NCBI GenBank assembly: GCA_035630615.1
Contig: DASQKI010000085.1
Location: 4,242-68,241, forward strand
Origin: DATFRX01 sp035630615
GTDB lineage: Bacteria > Actinomycetota > Actinomycetes > Propionibacteriales > Nocardioidaceae
Reading direction: 5' to 3'
DNA: 64,000 nt
In this document: positions 49,651-57,372 of the stretch, in pieces
Numbering within the stretch: the first letter of the stretch is position 1
Layout: each line of letters starts with the position of its first letter
The notes under the pieces: model-generated
Seen by the model: only the letters and a program-made list of their open reading frames with translations
The model's database searches: none
Told to the model about the DNA's origin: nothing
Made by a program: the position numbers and the translations under genes

Positions 49651-52448
49651 ATCAGCTCGACGAGATCGGCGCGGGACAGGTCCGTCCGGTCCATGTCGCC
49701 GACCTTGTCGAGGATGCCCAGTGCCTGCTGCCAGGTCGCCCGCGCCTCCTCAGGCTGACCGGTGTCGCGCTGCACCCGCCCGATGTGCGACAACGCAACT
49801 GCCTCGCGCCAGCGCAGTCCGATCTCGCGGTGTGCGGTCAGTGCCTCGCGCAGGCAGCGCTCGGCCGCGGCGTACTCCTCCTGAGCGGCGTACGCCATGC
49901 CCAGCGCCTCCAGCGCGCTCGCTTGGCTCTCATGGCGTCCGGTGCCGGCCAGGATCTCGACCGCCTCGCTCGCCGCGTCGATCGCCTTGTCCGGCCGCTG
50001 TGCGTCGAGATGCACCCGCGAAATGTTGATCAGGACGGTCGATACATCGCCGCCGCTCTCCTCGTCGAGCCGCAGGGCATGGGCGCGCTCGAGGTTGCGC
50101 AACGCCTCGTCGTGTTGACCGGTGCTGCGATAGGCGATGCCCAGGTTGATCAAGACCATCTGCTCACCGCCGAGGTGCTCCTCCTCTTGGAAGAGTGTCT
50201 TGGCGTGTTCGAGCACCTCGATGCAGCGCTCGAAGTCGCCCATCCGGCCGTAGCTGATGCCGAGCTGATTGGTCAGGAAGCCCTCGTCGGCTCGGCGTCC
50301 GGCCAGTGCGGCGGCCTCCCGGCCGATCTCTTGCAGCGCGGCGGCGTCGCCGGGGGGACGATGCGCCTCCAGGTAGTTGTAGAGCTTGTTGACGAGCCGA
50401 TAGGCCGGGATCGGCTGATCGTGGGCCACCGCGTACGAGACGACCCGGGTCAGGGTGAGCCACTCGGCCTCGAACCAGTCGCGGGCCTGCCGGCCGTCGG
50501 AGAACGTCAGCGGCACGATGCCCGGTTCGAGCTCGCCCAGCTCCATGAAGCGCGGATCGCGGTCGAAGGTGATCTTGCGACTCGCGGCGGCCGCGGAGTG
50601 GACGTACCAGCTGAGCAGCCGACGGATCGCCGCATCGTCGTCGGGCTGCATCTCGTTGTGGAGCTCGCTGGCATATGTACGCAACAGGTCGTGCATCGTG
50701 TAGCGGCCATGGCGAGATCGGCGAAGCAGGTTGACGTCGGTGAGGGCGTCGAGTCGGCGGCGGGTCCGAGCGGTCGTCGTGCCGTTGAGGGCGGCCACGG
50801 CCGGCAGGCTGAAGTCGGTGCCGAGGTAGCGACCGAGCAGGCGAAACAGCTCCGCCGTATCGCCGTCGAGGGCCTGATGGGACCACGAAAACACCGCGCG
50901 CACGCTCGTCAACGGATCGTCGCCGGTGTCCAGGGCGTCGAGGCGCTCCCGCTCGTCGCGCAGTTCGATGATGAGATCGGCCAGCTCACTGTCGGGATGC
51001 CGACCGGCTCGCTCGACCGCGACCGCGAGGGCCAGCGGCAGGCGGCCGCACAGCTCAGCGAGCTCGGCGAGCGACTCGCCGTCGTAAGCGACACGTTGGC
51101 CTTCGAGCCCGGAGGCCAGGAGGTCGGTGGCGTCGTCAAGTGACAACGTGTCGACCGCGACCCGGCCCGCTCCCTCACGGGCGGCGAGCCCTCGCAGCTG
51201 GCTGCGGCTGGTGACGATCACCAACACTCCACCGCCGCCGGGCAGCAGCGGCCGTACCTGTTCGGCGTCGCGCGCGTTGTCGAGCACCATGAGCACGTGA
51301 CGCTCGGCGAGCACCGTACGCAACAGCGCGCTGCGGGCATCGACGTCGGCCGGGACCTGTTCGGCCGGCACACCCATGCCACGTAGCAGCACTTCGAGTG
51401 CCTCGGCCGGCGCCATCGGATCGCCGGGACCGAAGCCGCGCAGGTTGAGGTAAAGCTGGCCGTCGGGGAACTGATGGGCGACCCGGTGGGCCCAGTGAAC
51501 GGCGAGCGTCGTCTTGCCGATGCCTCCGGCACCGTGCAGCGCCGTGATGACGACCGGGCGCTCGGTCCCATCGTCTGAGCCCGCCTCGTCGACGAGGGCG
51601 TCCAGAGCCGCCAGCGCGTCGCCGCGGCCGGTGAAGCTGTCGATGTCGGCGGGGAGCTGGCGCGGGATCAGCCGATCGGGCTCGGCTACGCGGGTCGGCG
51701 CGGCCCGTTCCTCGGTCGGCTCGGGTGGCGTTCCCTGCAGCAGCTTGTTGTAGATCCGCTGCAGCTCCGGACCAGGATCGACGCCGAGGTCACCCGCGAT
51801 CCGGCTGCGAATCGTCTCGTAACACTCCAGAGCCTCGGCCTGCCGGCCACAGCGGTCGAGCACGACGATCAGCCGGGCCCACATCGACTCCCGCAGGGGA
51901 TGCTGGCCCGCGACATCGCGTACCTCGGCCACCAGCTCGGCGGTCCGGCCGGCCTCGATGTCCAGTTCGATGCGGCGCTCCAACCCTGACAAGTAGCGCT
52001 CGAGCAGCCGGGGCCGTTCGTAGTCGGCCAGCCAGGCCGACTGCACTCCCTCGAGCGGCGTGCCGCACCACAGGCTCAAGGCCTCGACGACCCGCCGTCG
52101 CTGGGTTTCCGGAGCGTCGTCGGTCCGTTCGAGCAGGTGGAGAAAGCGCAGGGCATCGACGCGGTCCGGCTCGATATTCAGCACATATCCGGCACCTACG
52201 GTCGAGATCGTCTCAGCGCCGAGCGCCGACCGCAGGCGGGTGACGTACGTCTGAACGCTCCGCCGCGCGTTGGCCGGGAGATCCTCGCCCCACACCATGT
52301 CGGCGAGCCGCTCGATCGACACGACCTTGCCGGCCGACATCGCCAACACGGCGAGCAGCGCCGACGACCGGCCCGCCGATACGTCGAGCGGTTTGCCGTC
52401 TGACAGCACGCCAAACGGCCCTAACAACCTGACCTCGAGCCCCGTCAC
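49632..52448 (-). CDS. AfsR/SARP-type regulator: wHTH + BTAD + NB-ARC + TPR (paralogue 1, intact)
   Basis: A 938-residue regulator. Residues 1-90 are a Trans_reg_C winged HTH (MTGLEVRLLGPFGVLSDGKP, SVQTYVTRLRSALGAE); 95-240 are BTAD; the NB-ARC P-loop GAGGIGKTTL lies near residue 306 with Walker B VLMVLDNARDAEQVRPLLPG and RSQLRGLAAREGAGR; TPR repeats fill the C-terminus (RMGDFERCIEVLEHAK, STGQHDEALRNLERAHALR). Such proteins activate secondary metabolism or stress genes after phosphorylation or ATP binding. It is divergent from a secreted protease. Two close paralogues lie at 57.4-60 kb and 61.8-64 kb. Confidence 0.93.
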   Translation of the reverse strand: MTGLEVRLLGPFGVLSDGKPLDVSAGRSSALLAVLAMSAGKVVSIERLADMVWGEDLPANARRSVQTYVTRLRSALGAETISTVGAGYVLNIEPDRVDALRFLHLLERTDDAPETQRRRVVEALSLWCGTPLEGVQSAWLADYERPRLLERYLSGLERRIELDIEAGRTAELVAEVRDVAGQHPLRESMWARLIVVLDRCGRQAEALECYETIRSRIAGDLGVDPGPELQRIYNKLLQGTPPEPTEERAAPTRVAEPDRLIPRQLPADIDSFTGRGDALAALDALVDEAGSDDGTERPVVITALHGAGGIGKTTLAVHWAHRVAHQFPDGQLYLNLRGFGPGDPMAPAEALEVLLRGMGVPAEQVPADVDARSALLRTVLAERHVLMVLDNARDAEQVRPLLPGGGGVLVIVTSRSQLRGLAAREGAGRVAVDTLSLDDATDLLASGLEGQRVAYDGESLAELAELCGRLPLALAVAVERAGRHPDSELADLIIELRDERERLDALDTGDDPLTSVRAVFSWSHQALDGDTAELFRLLGRYLGTDFSLPAVAALNGTTTARTRRRLDALTDVNLLRRSRHGRYTMHDLLRTYASELHNEMQPDDDAAIRRLLSWYVHSAAAASRKITFDRDPRFMELGELEPGIVPLTFSDGRQARDWFEAEWLTLTRVVSYAVAHDQPIPAYRLVNKLYNYLEAHRPPGDAAALQEIGREAAALAGRRADEGFLTNQLGISYGRMGDFERCIEVLEHAKTLFQEEEHLGGEQMVLINLGIAYRSTGQHDEALRNLERAHALRLDEESGGDVSTVLINISRVHLDAQRPDKAIDAASEAVEILAGTGRHESQASALEALGMAYAAQEEYAAAERCLREALTAHREIGLRWREAVALSHIGRVQRDTGQPEEARATWQQALGILDKVGDMDRTDLSRADLVELIDSVNA

Positions 52449-52585
52449 AAGAGGCGAGTCTGCCAGGATCTCCTCCGCGGCGTTGGGTCAGTCTCGACCG
52501 GTGAAGCCAGTACGAAACCGAACTGAAGCCCCTATAGGGTCTCGTGAGGTTTGACATCGCCTCTCCCCCACGACTCGGAGGACCC

Positions 52586-53692
52586 ATGCGAAGGAAGCTC
52601 ACGGTGCTGCTCACCGCAGCACTTGGAGTCAGCCTGACCGGCTTCGCCAGCGGACAGACAGCGTCCGCGACCGCGACAGCGGAGCCGACCCAACAGACGA
52701 CGGCGTCGAAGGCAGACGCGGCGGGTGACGCCCGCTCACCTGTGGTCGCCAGCCCGAAGTCGACGCCTCGTGATCGACGCGCGACGACGAAATACTGGAC
52801 CGCCGAGCGCATGCGCAACGCGATCCCGGCAGACAAACTTTCGGTCCAGGCGGCGAAGCTCGCGCGCACCTCGGCGCCGCTTCCGGCCGACGAGCTCATC
52901 CCCGAGGTCAGCAAGCCCGCCCAGGCGCCCGTCACCGCACGCCCTGGCGCTGCCCTGGCCGGCTCCGATGACACGGCCCGGCGCGCGACGACCGGTGAAC
53001 GCTGGACCCACCCGCGTACCCTCGTCGCGAGAACGAGCGGAAAGGTGTTCTACCGCACCGGCGGCAAGAACTGGGTCTGCTCCGCCAGCACCATCGCTGG
53101 CAAGCGGAACGACGTCATCATCACCGCTGGCCACTGCGTCTTCAGCGACCACACTCACAAGTGGGTCAAGCATCTGCAGTTCGTGCCGGGCTACACCTAC
53201 CGCAATGGTCGGCCGGTCGCTCCGTATGGCATCTACACCGAGAAGCAGATGTGGACCACCAAGAAGTACAAGAACCACGAGAACTTCCGATACGACGTCG
53301 GCATGATCCGCCTGCACCGCCGCCCGGGTGGCTCCCGTCATGTCGGTGCCGTGGTTGGACAGCAGGGATACCTCTTCGGCGGCGACGGCACACCGTGGGC
53401 CGACAGCTTCGGCTATCCGGCGACGCCGCCCCGCTACCACGGCAAGTACCTGATCCACTGCGCCGGAGACACTCGCTCTGCCGGTTCGTTCGGCTACCTA
53501 CAGCGCTGCCGCATGAACGGAGGTTCGTCCGGCGGGCCATGGATTCGCCACATGAGACACGGCGCCGGCCGCATCTTCTCCGTCGTCAGCTTCGTCGACA
53601 TCGACAAGCACACCCGCCCGAAGATTCGCGGGCCCTACTTTGGAAACACGATCTACAGCATGTACAAGACTGTCGAAGGCATGCGCAGCTAG
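52586..53692 (+). CDS. Secreted trypsin-like serine protease
   Basis: A 368-residue exported protease. A signal peptide (MRRKLTVLLTAALGVSLTGF) and Thr/Ala-rich pro-region of about 130 residues precede the catalytic domain. The triad is His183 in TAGHCVFSD, Asp237 in RYDVGMIRLHRR and Ser315 in NGGSSGGPWIRH; Cys residues near the His (WVCSAST, AGHCVF) can form a disulfide. GGAGGACC precedes the ATG. Substrate specificity is not clear. Its promoter region is shared with the divergent AfsR-type gene. Confidence 0.9.
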   Translation: MRRKLTVLLTAALGVSLTGFASGQTASATATAEPTQQTTASKADAAGDARSPVVASPKSTPRDRRATTKYWTAERMRNAIPADKLSVQAAKLARTSAPLPADELIPEVSKPAQAPVTARPGAALAGSDDTARRATTGERWTHPRTLVARTSGKVFYRTGGKNWVCSASTIAGKRNDVIITAGHCVFSDHTHKWVKHLQFVPGYTYRNGRPVAPYGIYTEKQMWTTKKYKNHENFRYDVGMIRLHRRPGGSRHVGAVVGQQGYLFGGDGTPWADSFGYPATPPRYHGKYLIHCAGDTRSAGSFGYLQRCRMNGGSSGGPWIRHMRHGAGRIFSVVSFVDIDKHTRPKIRGPYFGNTIYSMYKTVEGMRS

Positions 53693-53709
53693 GCATCGAG
53701 GCATACACC

Positions 53710-53744
53710 CGGCGGTCCCGGCTCAATCCTCGCCGGGGCCGCCG
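53710..53744. terminator. Hairpin terminator after the protease gene
   Basis: CGGCGGTCCCGGC (53710-53722) and GCCGGGGCCGCCG (53732-53744) form a 13-bp stem with one G-U pair and a 9-nt loop between the protease stop and the convergent membrane gene. No T-run. Confidence 0.65.
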
Positions 53745-53754
53745 CGCCCTCTAC

Positions 53755-54483
53755 CTAATCGCCGGTGGCACTTTCGGGGAGCTCGGGACGAATTCCCTCC
53801 TGCCGATTGCCACGATGGGACACCGCCGGCTCATAGAAGCCGATGCCGAACTCCGCCCTAGGCAGCTCGACCTGGTCGTCGCTCTGTTGCAGCCAGATCG
53901 AAACACTAAACGGTTCGCCCCCGACCACCTGATGACTCCGCGGATCCAGCCACCCTGACTGTTTGACTTCGCCGTTCCGCGGCGGGTAGGCAGGCTTGCC
54001 TGACGTCAGCTGCGTGCACGCCCTGGTTGCGATGATGTCGTTGTTGATCGCTACGACCAGGACGATTCGGCCGGACGCGGGATCAGGCGCTGCCGTGGGG
54101 TTTGGCGGGATGCGGCAGAACACGATCATCTCGGCGTCGACGACTCGGGAAAGGGAGGTCGTCCACTCCAACGCGCTGTCGCCGGGCGGGTTGACCTGCG
54201 ACGCGAGCACGCTAACCCCATTGACCCGCTGCGGGAATTCCAGATGAGGCCGGTGGGGGATCGGCTCGACCGGCTCCGGGGACGACGTATCGACGAACCT
54301 CGGCACGATCGCCAATCCGGCGACGAGTACAACGACGACTGCAGCGAACGCTCCGGCAAGTCTCGCGCGGCGGCGCAGTTTCACCTTGTGCTCGATGCCG
54401 GCAAGCAGTTGGTTGGCCTGCACGATCGGGGCTTCGGTGGCGTCCTCGTGGAGGATGTCGCGCAGGTCGTTCGGGCCGATCAT
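53755..54483 (-). CDS. Single-pass membrane protein, probable partner of SigE-like sigma factor
   Basis: A 242-residue protein. The cytoplasmic start MIGPNDLRDILHEDATEAPI has the layout of anti-sigma partners in SigE-type pairs, followed by a helix (AGAFAAVVVVLVAGLAIVP) and a 180-residue outer domain (VNGVSVLASQVNPPGDSALE, IVFCRIPPNPTAAPD, AINNDIIATRACTQL). It starts with ATG overlapping the sigma stop. It is the intact counterpart of the frameshifted gene at 26629-27294. Anti-sigma function is inferred from the pairing; no zinc anti-sigma motif is seen. Confidence 0.75.
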   Translation of the reverse strand: MIGPNDLRDILHEDATEAPIVQANQLLAGIEHKVKLRRRARLAGAFAAVVVVLVAGLAIVPRFVDTSSPEPVEPIPHRPHLEFPQRVNGVSVLASQVNPPGDSALEWTTSLSRVVDAEMIVFCRIPPNPTAAPDPASGRIVLVVAINNDIIATRACTQLTSGKPAYPPRNGEVKQSGWLDPRSHQVVGGEPFSVSIWLQQSDDQVELPRAEFGIGFYEPAVSHRGNRQEGIRPELPESATGD

Positions 54484-54986
54484 GACGTCTCCTCCTTCCC
54501 GATCGAGGACGAGTCGACCAGGGCCGGATCGACCCGCAGCTTGGCGAGTGCACGAGACAGCTGACTCTTGACGTTGCCGGGCGAGCATCCGAGGGTGGCT
54601 GCCGTCTCCGCCTCGGACAGATCCTCGAAATAGCGCAGCACGACGACCGCCCGCTGCTTCGGCGGCAGCCGACGCATGGCGTCCCTGATTGCCTCGCGAT
54701 CTTCGACCATGGCGTAGTCGGCAGCGACACCAGTCTCGGGAAGCTCCTCGGCCGGGATCTCGCCGCGCCACCGACGCCTCCGCCACGAGGTGAACGTGTT
54801 GACCATGACCTTGCGTACGTAGGGCTCCGGATCAGCGGTGATCCGAGACCACCGCGGCCAAACCTTGGCGAGGGCAGTCTGTACGAGGTCGTCGGTCAGC
54901 GCCCGATCTCGGGTCAGCAGATAGGCCGTCCGGAGGAGGGCAGGCGAGCGCGCCGCGACGAAGTCCTCGAAAGACGGCTGGTCCAC
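54480..54986 (-). CDS. SigE-type (SigE70-family) ECF sigma factor, intact
   Basis: A 168-residue ECF sigma. Region 2: FEDFVAARSPALLRTAYLLT and DDLVQTALAKVWPRWSRI. Region 4: KQRAVVVLRYFEDLSEAETA, then TLGCSPGNVKSQLSRALAKL. The start is GTG 54986, with GAGGGGAG five bases upstream, giving the usual length of this group. It belongs to the SigE/SCO-type family often paired with a single-pass membrane protein. Compare the paralogue at 27291-27821, interrupted by an amber codon at the site where this protein has Glu (LSEAETAAT). Confidence 0.88.
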   Translation of the reverse strand: MDQPSFEDFVAARSPALLRTAYLLTRDRALTDDLVQTALAKVWPRWSRITADPEPYVRKVMVNTFTSWRRRRWRGEIPAEELPETGVAADYAMVEDREAIRDAMRRLPPKQRAVVVLRYFEDLSEAETAATLGCSPGNVKSQLSRALAKLRVDPALVDSSSIGKEETS

Positions 54987-55174
54987 CCGGCTCCCCTCGA
55001 GCTCCGACACCGAGCGACGACTCGTCGCCCGGGTCTCACCGGTCCGAACCGCGCCCGACCGCAGTCCGAGGTCACCGTACATGAATACGTCCAATCCGGA
55101 CACCACGTTGGGCGTGCTAGCCCTACTGAGTACTTAGTGACTGGCCGGCCAGGAGGTTGCACGACGGCACTGAG

Positions 55175-55223
55175 GGTAGGCAAATCGCGGGCCGCGCTCG
55201 GCATGTGCCGCGATTTGGCTACC
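55175..55223. repeat. Palindromic element downstream of acyl-CoA dehydrogenase gene
   Basis: GGTAGGCAAATCGCGG (55175-55190) and CCGCGATTTGGCTACC (55208-55223) pair at 15 of 16 positions around a 17-nt loop, the same loop length as the 3971/32678 elements. It lies 17 bp beyond the acyl-CoA dehydrogenase stop at 55240 and may act as its terminator. Confidence 0.75.
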
Positions 55224-55239
55224 GCCAGCGGCGCCCGGC

Positions 55240-56436
55240 TCAGCGGAGCTTGTACTCCTCGAGGAGGCGGCGGCCGATGATCATGCGCTGGATGTCGGCG
55301 GTGCCCTCGCCGATCAGCAGCATCGGCGCCTCGCGATAGAGCCGCTCGATCTCGTACTCCTTCGAAAACCCATACCCACCGTGGATGCGGAAGGAGTCCT
55401 CGACGACCTGCGCGCAATACTCCGATGCGAGGTACTTCGCCATCCCGGCCTCGAGGTCGTTGCGCTCGCCGGAGTCCTTCTTGCGGGCGGCCATCACCAT
55501 CATCTGGTGCGCCGCCTCGACCTTGGTCGCCATGTCGGCGAGCCGGAACAGCACGGCCTGATGCTCGGCGATCTTCTTGCCGAATGTCTCGCGCTGCTGG
55601 GAGTAGGCGATGCCGAGCTCGAACGCCCGCTTCGCGACGCCACAGCCTCGGGCGGCGACATTGACCCGGCCGACCTCGACGCCGTCCATCATCTGATAGA
55701 AGCCGCGACCCGGCTCGCCGCCGAGGACCTGGTCGGCGCCGATCTCGTGCCCCTCGAAGATGAGCTCGGTCGTGTCGACGCCCTTGTAGCCCATCTTCTC
55801 GATCTTGCCGGGCACCGTGACACCGGGCGCCGTCTCGCCGAAGCCGGTCTCCTTTTCGACCAGGAACGTCGTCATGTTCTTGTAGACCGAGTCGGCGCCC
55901 TCGTCGGTCTTGACCAACGTCGCGACCAGGTTGGCGCTGCCGCCGTTGGTGAGCCACATCTTCTGGCCGTCGATGGAGTACGAGCCGTCGTCGCGCCGGG
56001 TCGCCTTGGTTCTGATCGCACTCACGTCGGAGCCACAGCCGGGCTCGGACATGCTGAACGCGCCGCGTACCTCGCCGGTCGCCATCCGAGGCAGGTAGCG
56101 CTGCTTCTGCTCCTCGGTGCCGTGGTGGATCAGCATGTGCGCCACGATGAAGTGGGTGTTGATCACGCCCGACACGCTCATCCAGCCGCGAGCGATCTCC
56201 TCGACGGCGAGCGCGTACGTCAGCAGAGACTCGCCGAGACCGCCGTACTCCTCCGGGATCGTGAGCCCGAAGATGCCGAGCTCCTTGAGGCCCTCGACGA
56301 TGTCAGTGGGGTACTCGTCCTTGTGCTCGAGCTCGGTCGCGACCGGCAGGATCTCGTTGTCGACGAAGGTGCGGACCGTCTTGAGAATCTCGTCCTGGAC
56401 GTCGGTGAGCCCTTCGGTGCCTGCGAGGCGTGTCAT
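55240..56436 (-). CDS. Acyl-CoA dehydrogenase
   Basis: A 398-residue flavoprotein. GAFSMSEPGCGSDVSAIRT, MWLTNGGSANL, RETFGKKIAEHQAVLFRLAD, FRIHGGYGFSKEYEIERLYR and MLLIGEGTADIQRMIIGRRL are all family hallmarks. The catalytic base is probably the Glu of the terminal IGEGTADIQ loop region. It oxidises acyl-CoA to trans-2-enoyl-CoA; chain preference is not readable. ATG 56436 is chosen by homology; the antisense-like upstream extension is rejected. Divergent from the PTH2-like gene with a 36-bp gap. Confidence 0.95.
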   Translation of the reverse strand: MTRLAGTEGLTDVQDEILKTVRTFVDNEILPVATELEHKDEYPTDIVEGLKELGIFGLTIPEEYGGLGESLLTYALAVEEIARGWMSVSGVINTHFIVAHMLIHHGTEEQKQRYLPRMATGEVRGAFSMSEPGCGSDVSAIRTKATRRDDGSYSIDGQKMWLTNGGSANLVATLVKTDEGADSVYKNMTTFLVEKETGFGETAPGVTVPGKIEKMGYKGVDTTELIFEGHEIGADQVLGGEPGRGFYQMMDGVEVGRVNVAARGCGVAKRAFELGIAYSQQRETFGKKIAEHQAVLFRLADMATKVEAAHQMMVMAARKKDSGERNDLEAGMAKYLASEYCAQVVEDSFRIHGGYGFSKEYEIERLYREAPMLLIGEGTADIQRMIIGRRLLEEYKLR

Positions 56437-56472
56437 ACCGGCGAGTATCGCTCCCGGCCACGAGCGGTCGCC

Positions 56473-57285
56473 ATGAGGGCCCTCACACAGCGTCGCGGCG
56501 ACCGCGTGCCCGATCATGGAGCGGTGTACTCCGAACCGGACGCCGACGATCGGCTCGCCGACACCGTCGACGAGTGGCGACGCCGCTGGCGAGATCGCGT
56601 GATCGACCACCCACGGGAGCGCGACGAGCCCTGGGCGCTGCCGCTCGTCGTCCGGCTCGAACGCGGCGCCACGCCCACGCACGGGGACGCGCTGCACGCC
56701 GCGGCGAGCTCCGTGGTCGCGCTTCTGACACATCCGGACGCGACAGGTCCGTGGCACCCGGCGTTGGCGCGCTGGTCTGACGGGCGGATCCGGAAGGTGG
56801 TGCGGCGGGCTCGGGCGTCCCGATGGGAGGAGATCGCCGCGCTGTCGGGCGTCACCGTCAGCCGCGGCGACGCCGAGGTACGGGCGCTTGTCCCGCATCC
56901 GGTTGCCGACCCGCCGCCGGCTCTCGCGCGACTCCAGATCACCGGCCTGGATTTGCCGGAGGACTCGACGGTGCCGGACGTGCCCACCTCGGAATCGCCG
57001 GTCCTGACTATCGCAATCGCGCCGGGTCTGGCGATGACGACCGGCAAGGCGTGCGCCCAGGTGGGCCATGCGGCCCAGCTCGCACTCCTCCAGCTCGATC
57101 GAGCGACCGTGATCAGCTGGGTCACGGCCGGTCACCCGCTCCGCGTCGTCGAGCCCGGCAAGACGGCGTGGGATCAGCTGCTACGGGCCGGCCGCGACGT
57201 CGCCTCGGTCCAGGACGGCGGCTTCACCGAGGTCGCCCCAGGCACCCACACATCCGCCGCCACGTTCGCCAACCTGACGACGTAG
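56473..57285 (+). CDS. Peptidyl-tRNA hydrolase 2 (PTH2)-like protein with N-terminal extension
   Basis: A 270-residue protein. The C-terminal 125 residues carry the PTH2 fold: VLTIAIAPGLAMTTGKACAQ, VGHAAQLALLQLDRATVISW, LRVVEPGKTAWDQLLRAGRD and VASVQDGGFTEVAPGTHTSAA. The N-terminal 145 residues (PWALPLVVRLERGATPTHGD, IRKVVRRARASRWEEI) are an actinobacterial extension. It would release peptidyl-tRNA or act on aminoacyl-tRNA-like esters. ATG 56473 is the first plausible start in the divergent gap. It converges on the decayed AfsR-type gene. Confidence 0.85.
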   Translation: MRALTQRRGDRVPDHGAVYSEPDADDRLADTVDEWRRRWRDRVIDHPRERDEPWALPLVVRLERGATPTHGDALHAAASSVVALLTHPDATGPWHPALARWSDGRIRKVVRRARASRWEEIAALSGVTVSRGDAEVRALVPHPVADPPPALARLQITGLDLPEDSTVPDVPTSESPVLTIAIAPGLAMTTGKACAQVGHAAQLALLQLDRATVISWVTAGHPLRVVEPGKTAWDQLLRAGRDVASVQDGGFTEVAPGTHTSAATFANLTT

Positions 57286-57372
57286 CACGACTGCGGAGAC
57301 CCGTCCCTCAGCCGCCTGCTTCGCCGAGCCGACCCCGAAGCTGGCCGGACGAGATCGAGATCGACGACTACC

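Noticed and set aside
55381..56472. Long N-terminal extension of the PTH2-like ORF across the acyl-CoA dehydrogenase gene
   Set aside because: That part is antisense to a well-supported enzyme and lacks any matching domain; the real start is near 56473.
57286..57372. Extra short coding region between the PTH2-like gene and the decayed AfsR-type gene
   Set aside because: The frame ending IEIDDYLNGKG has no ribosome site or family match and is likely noncoding overlap.
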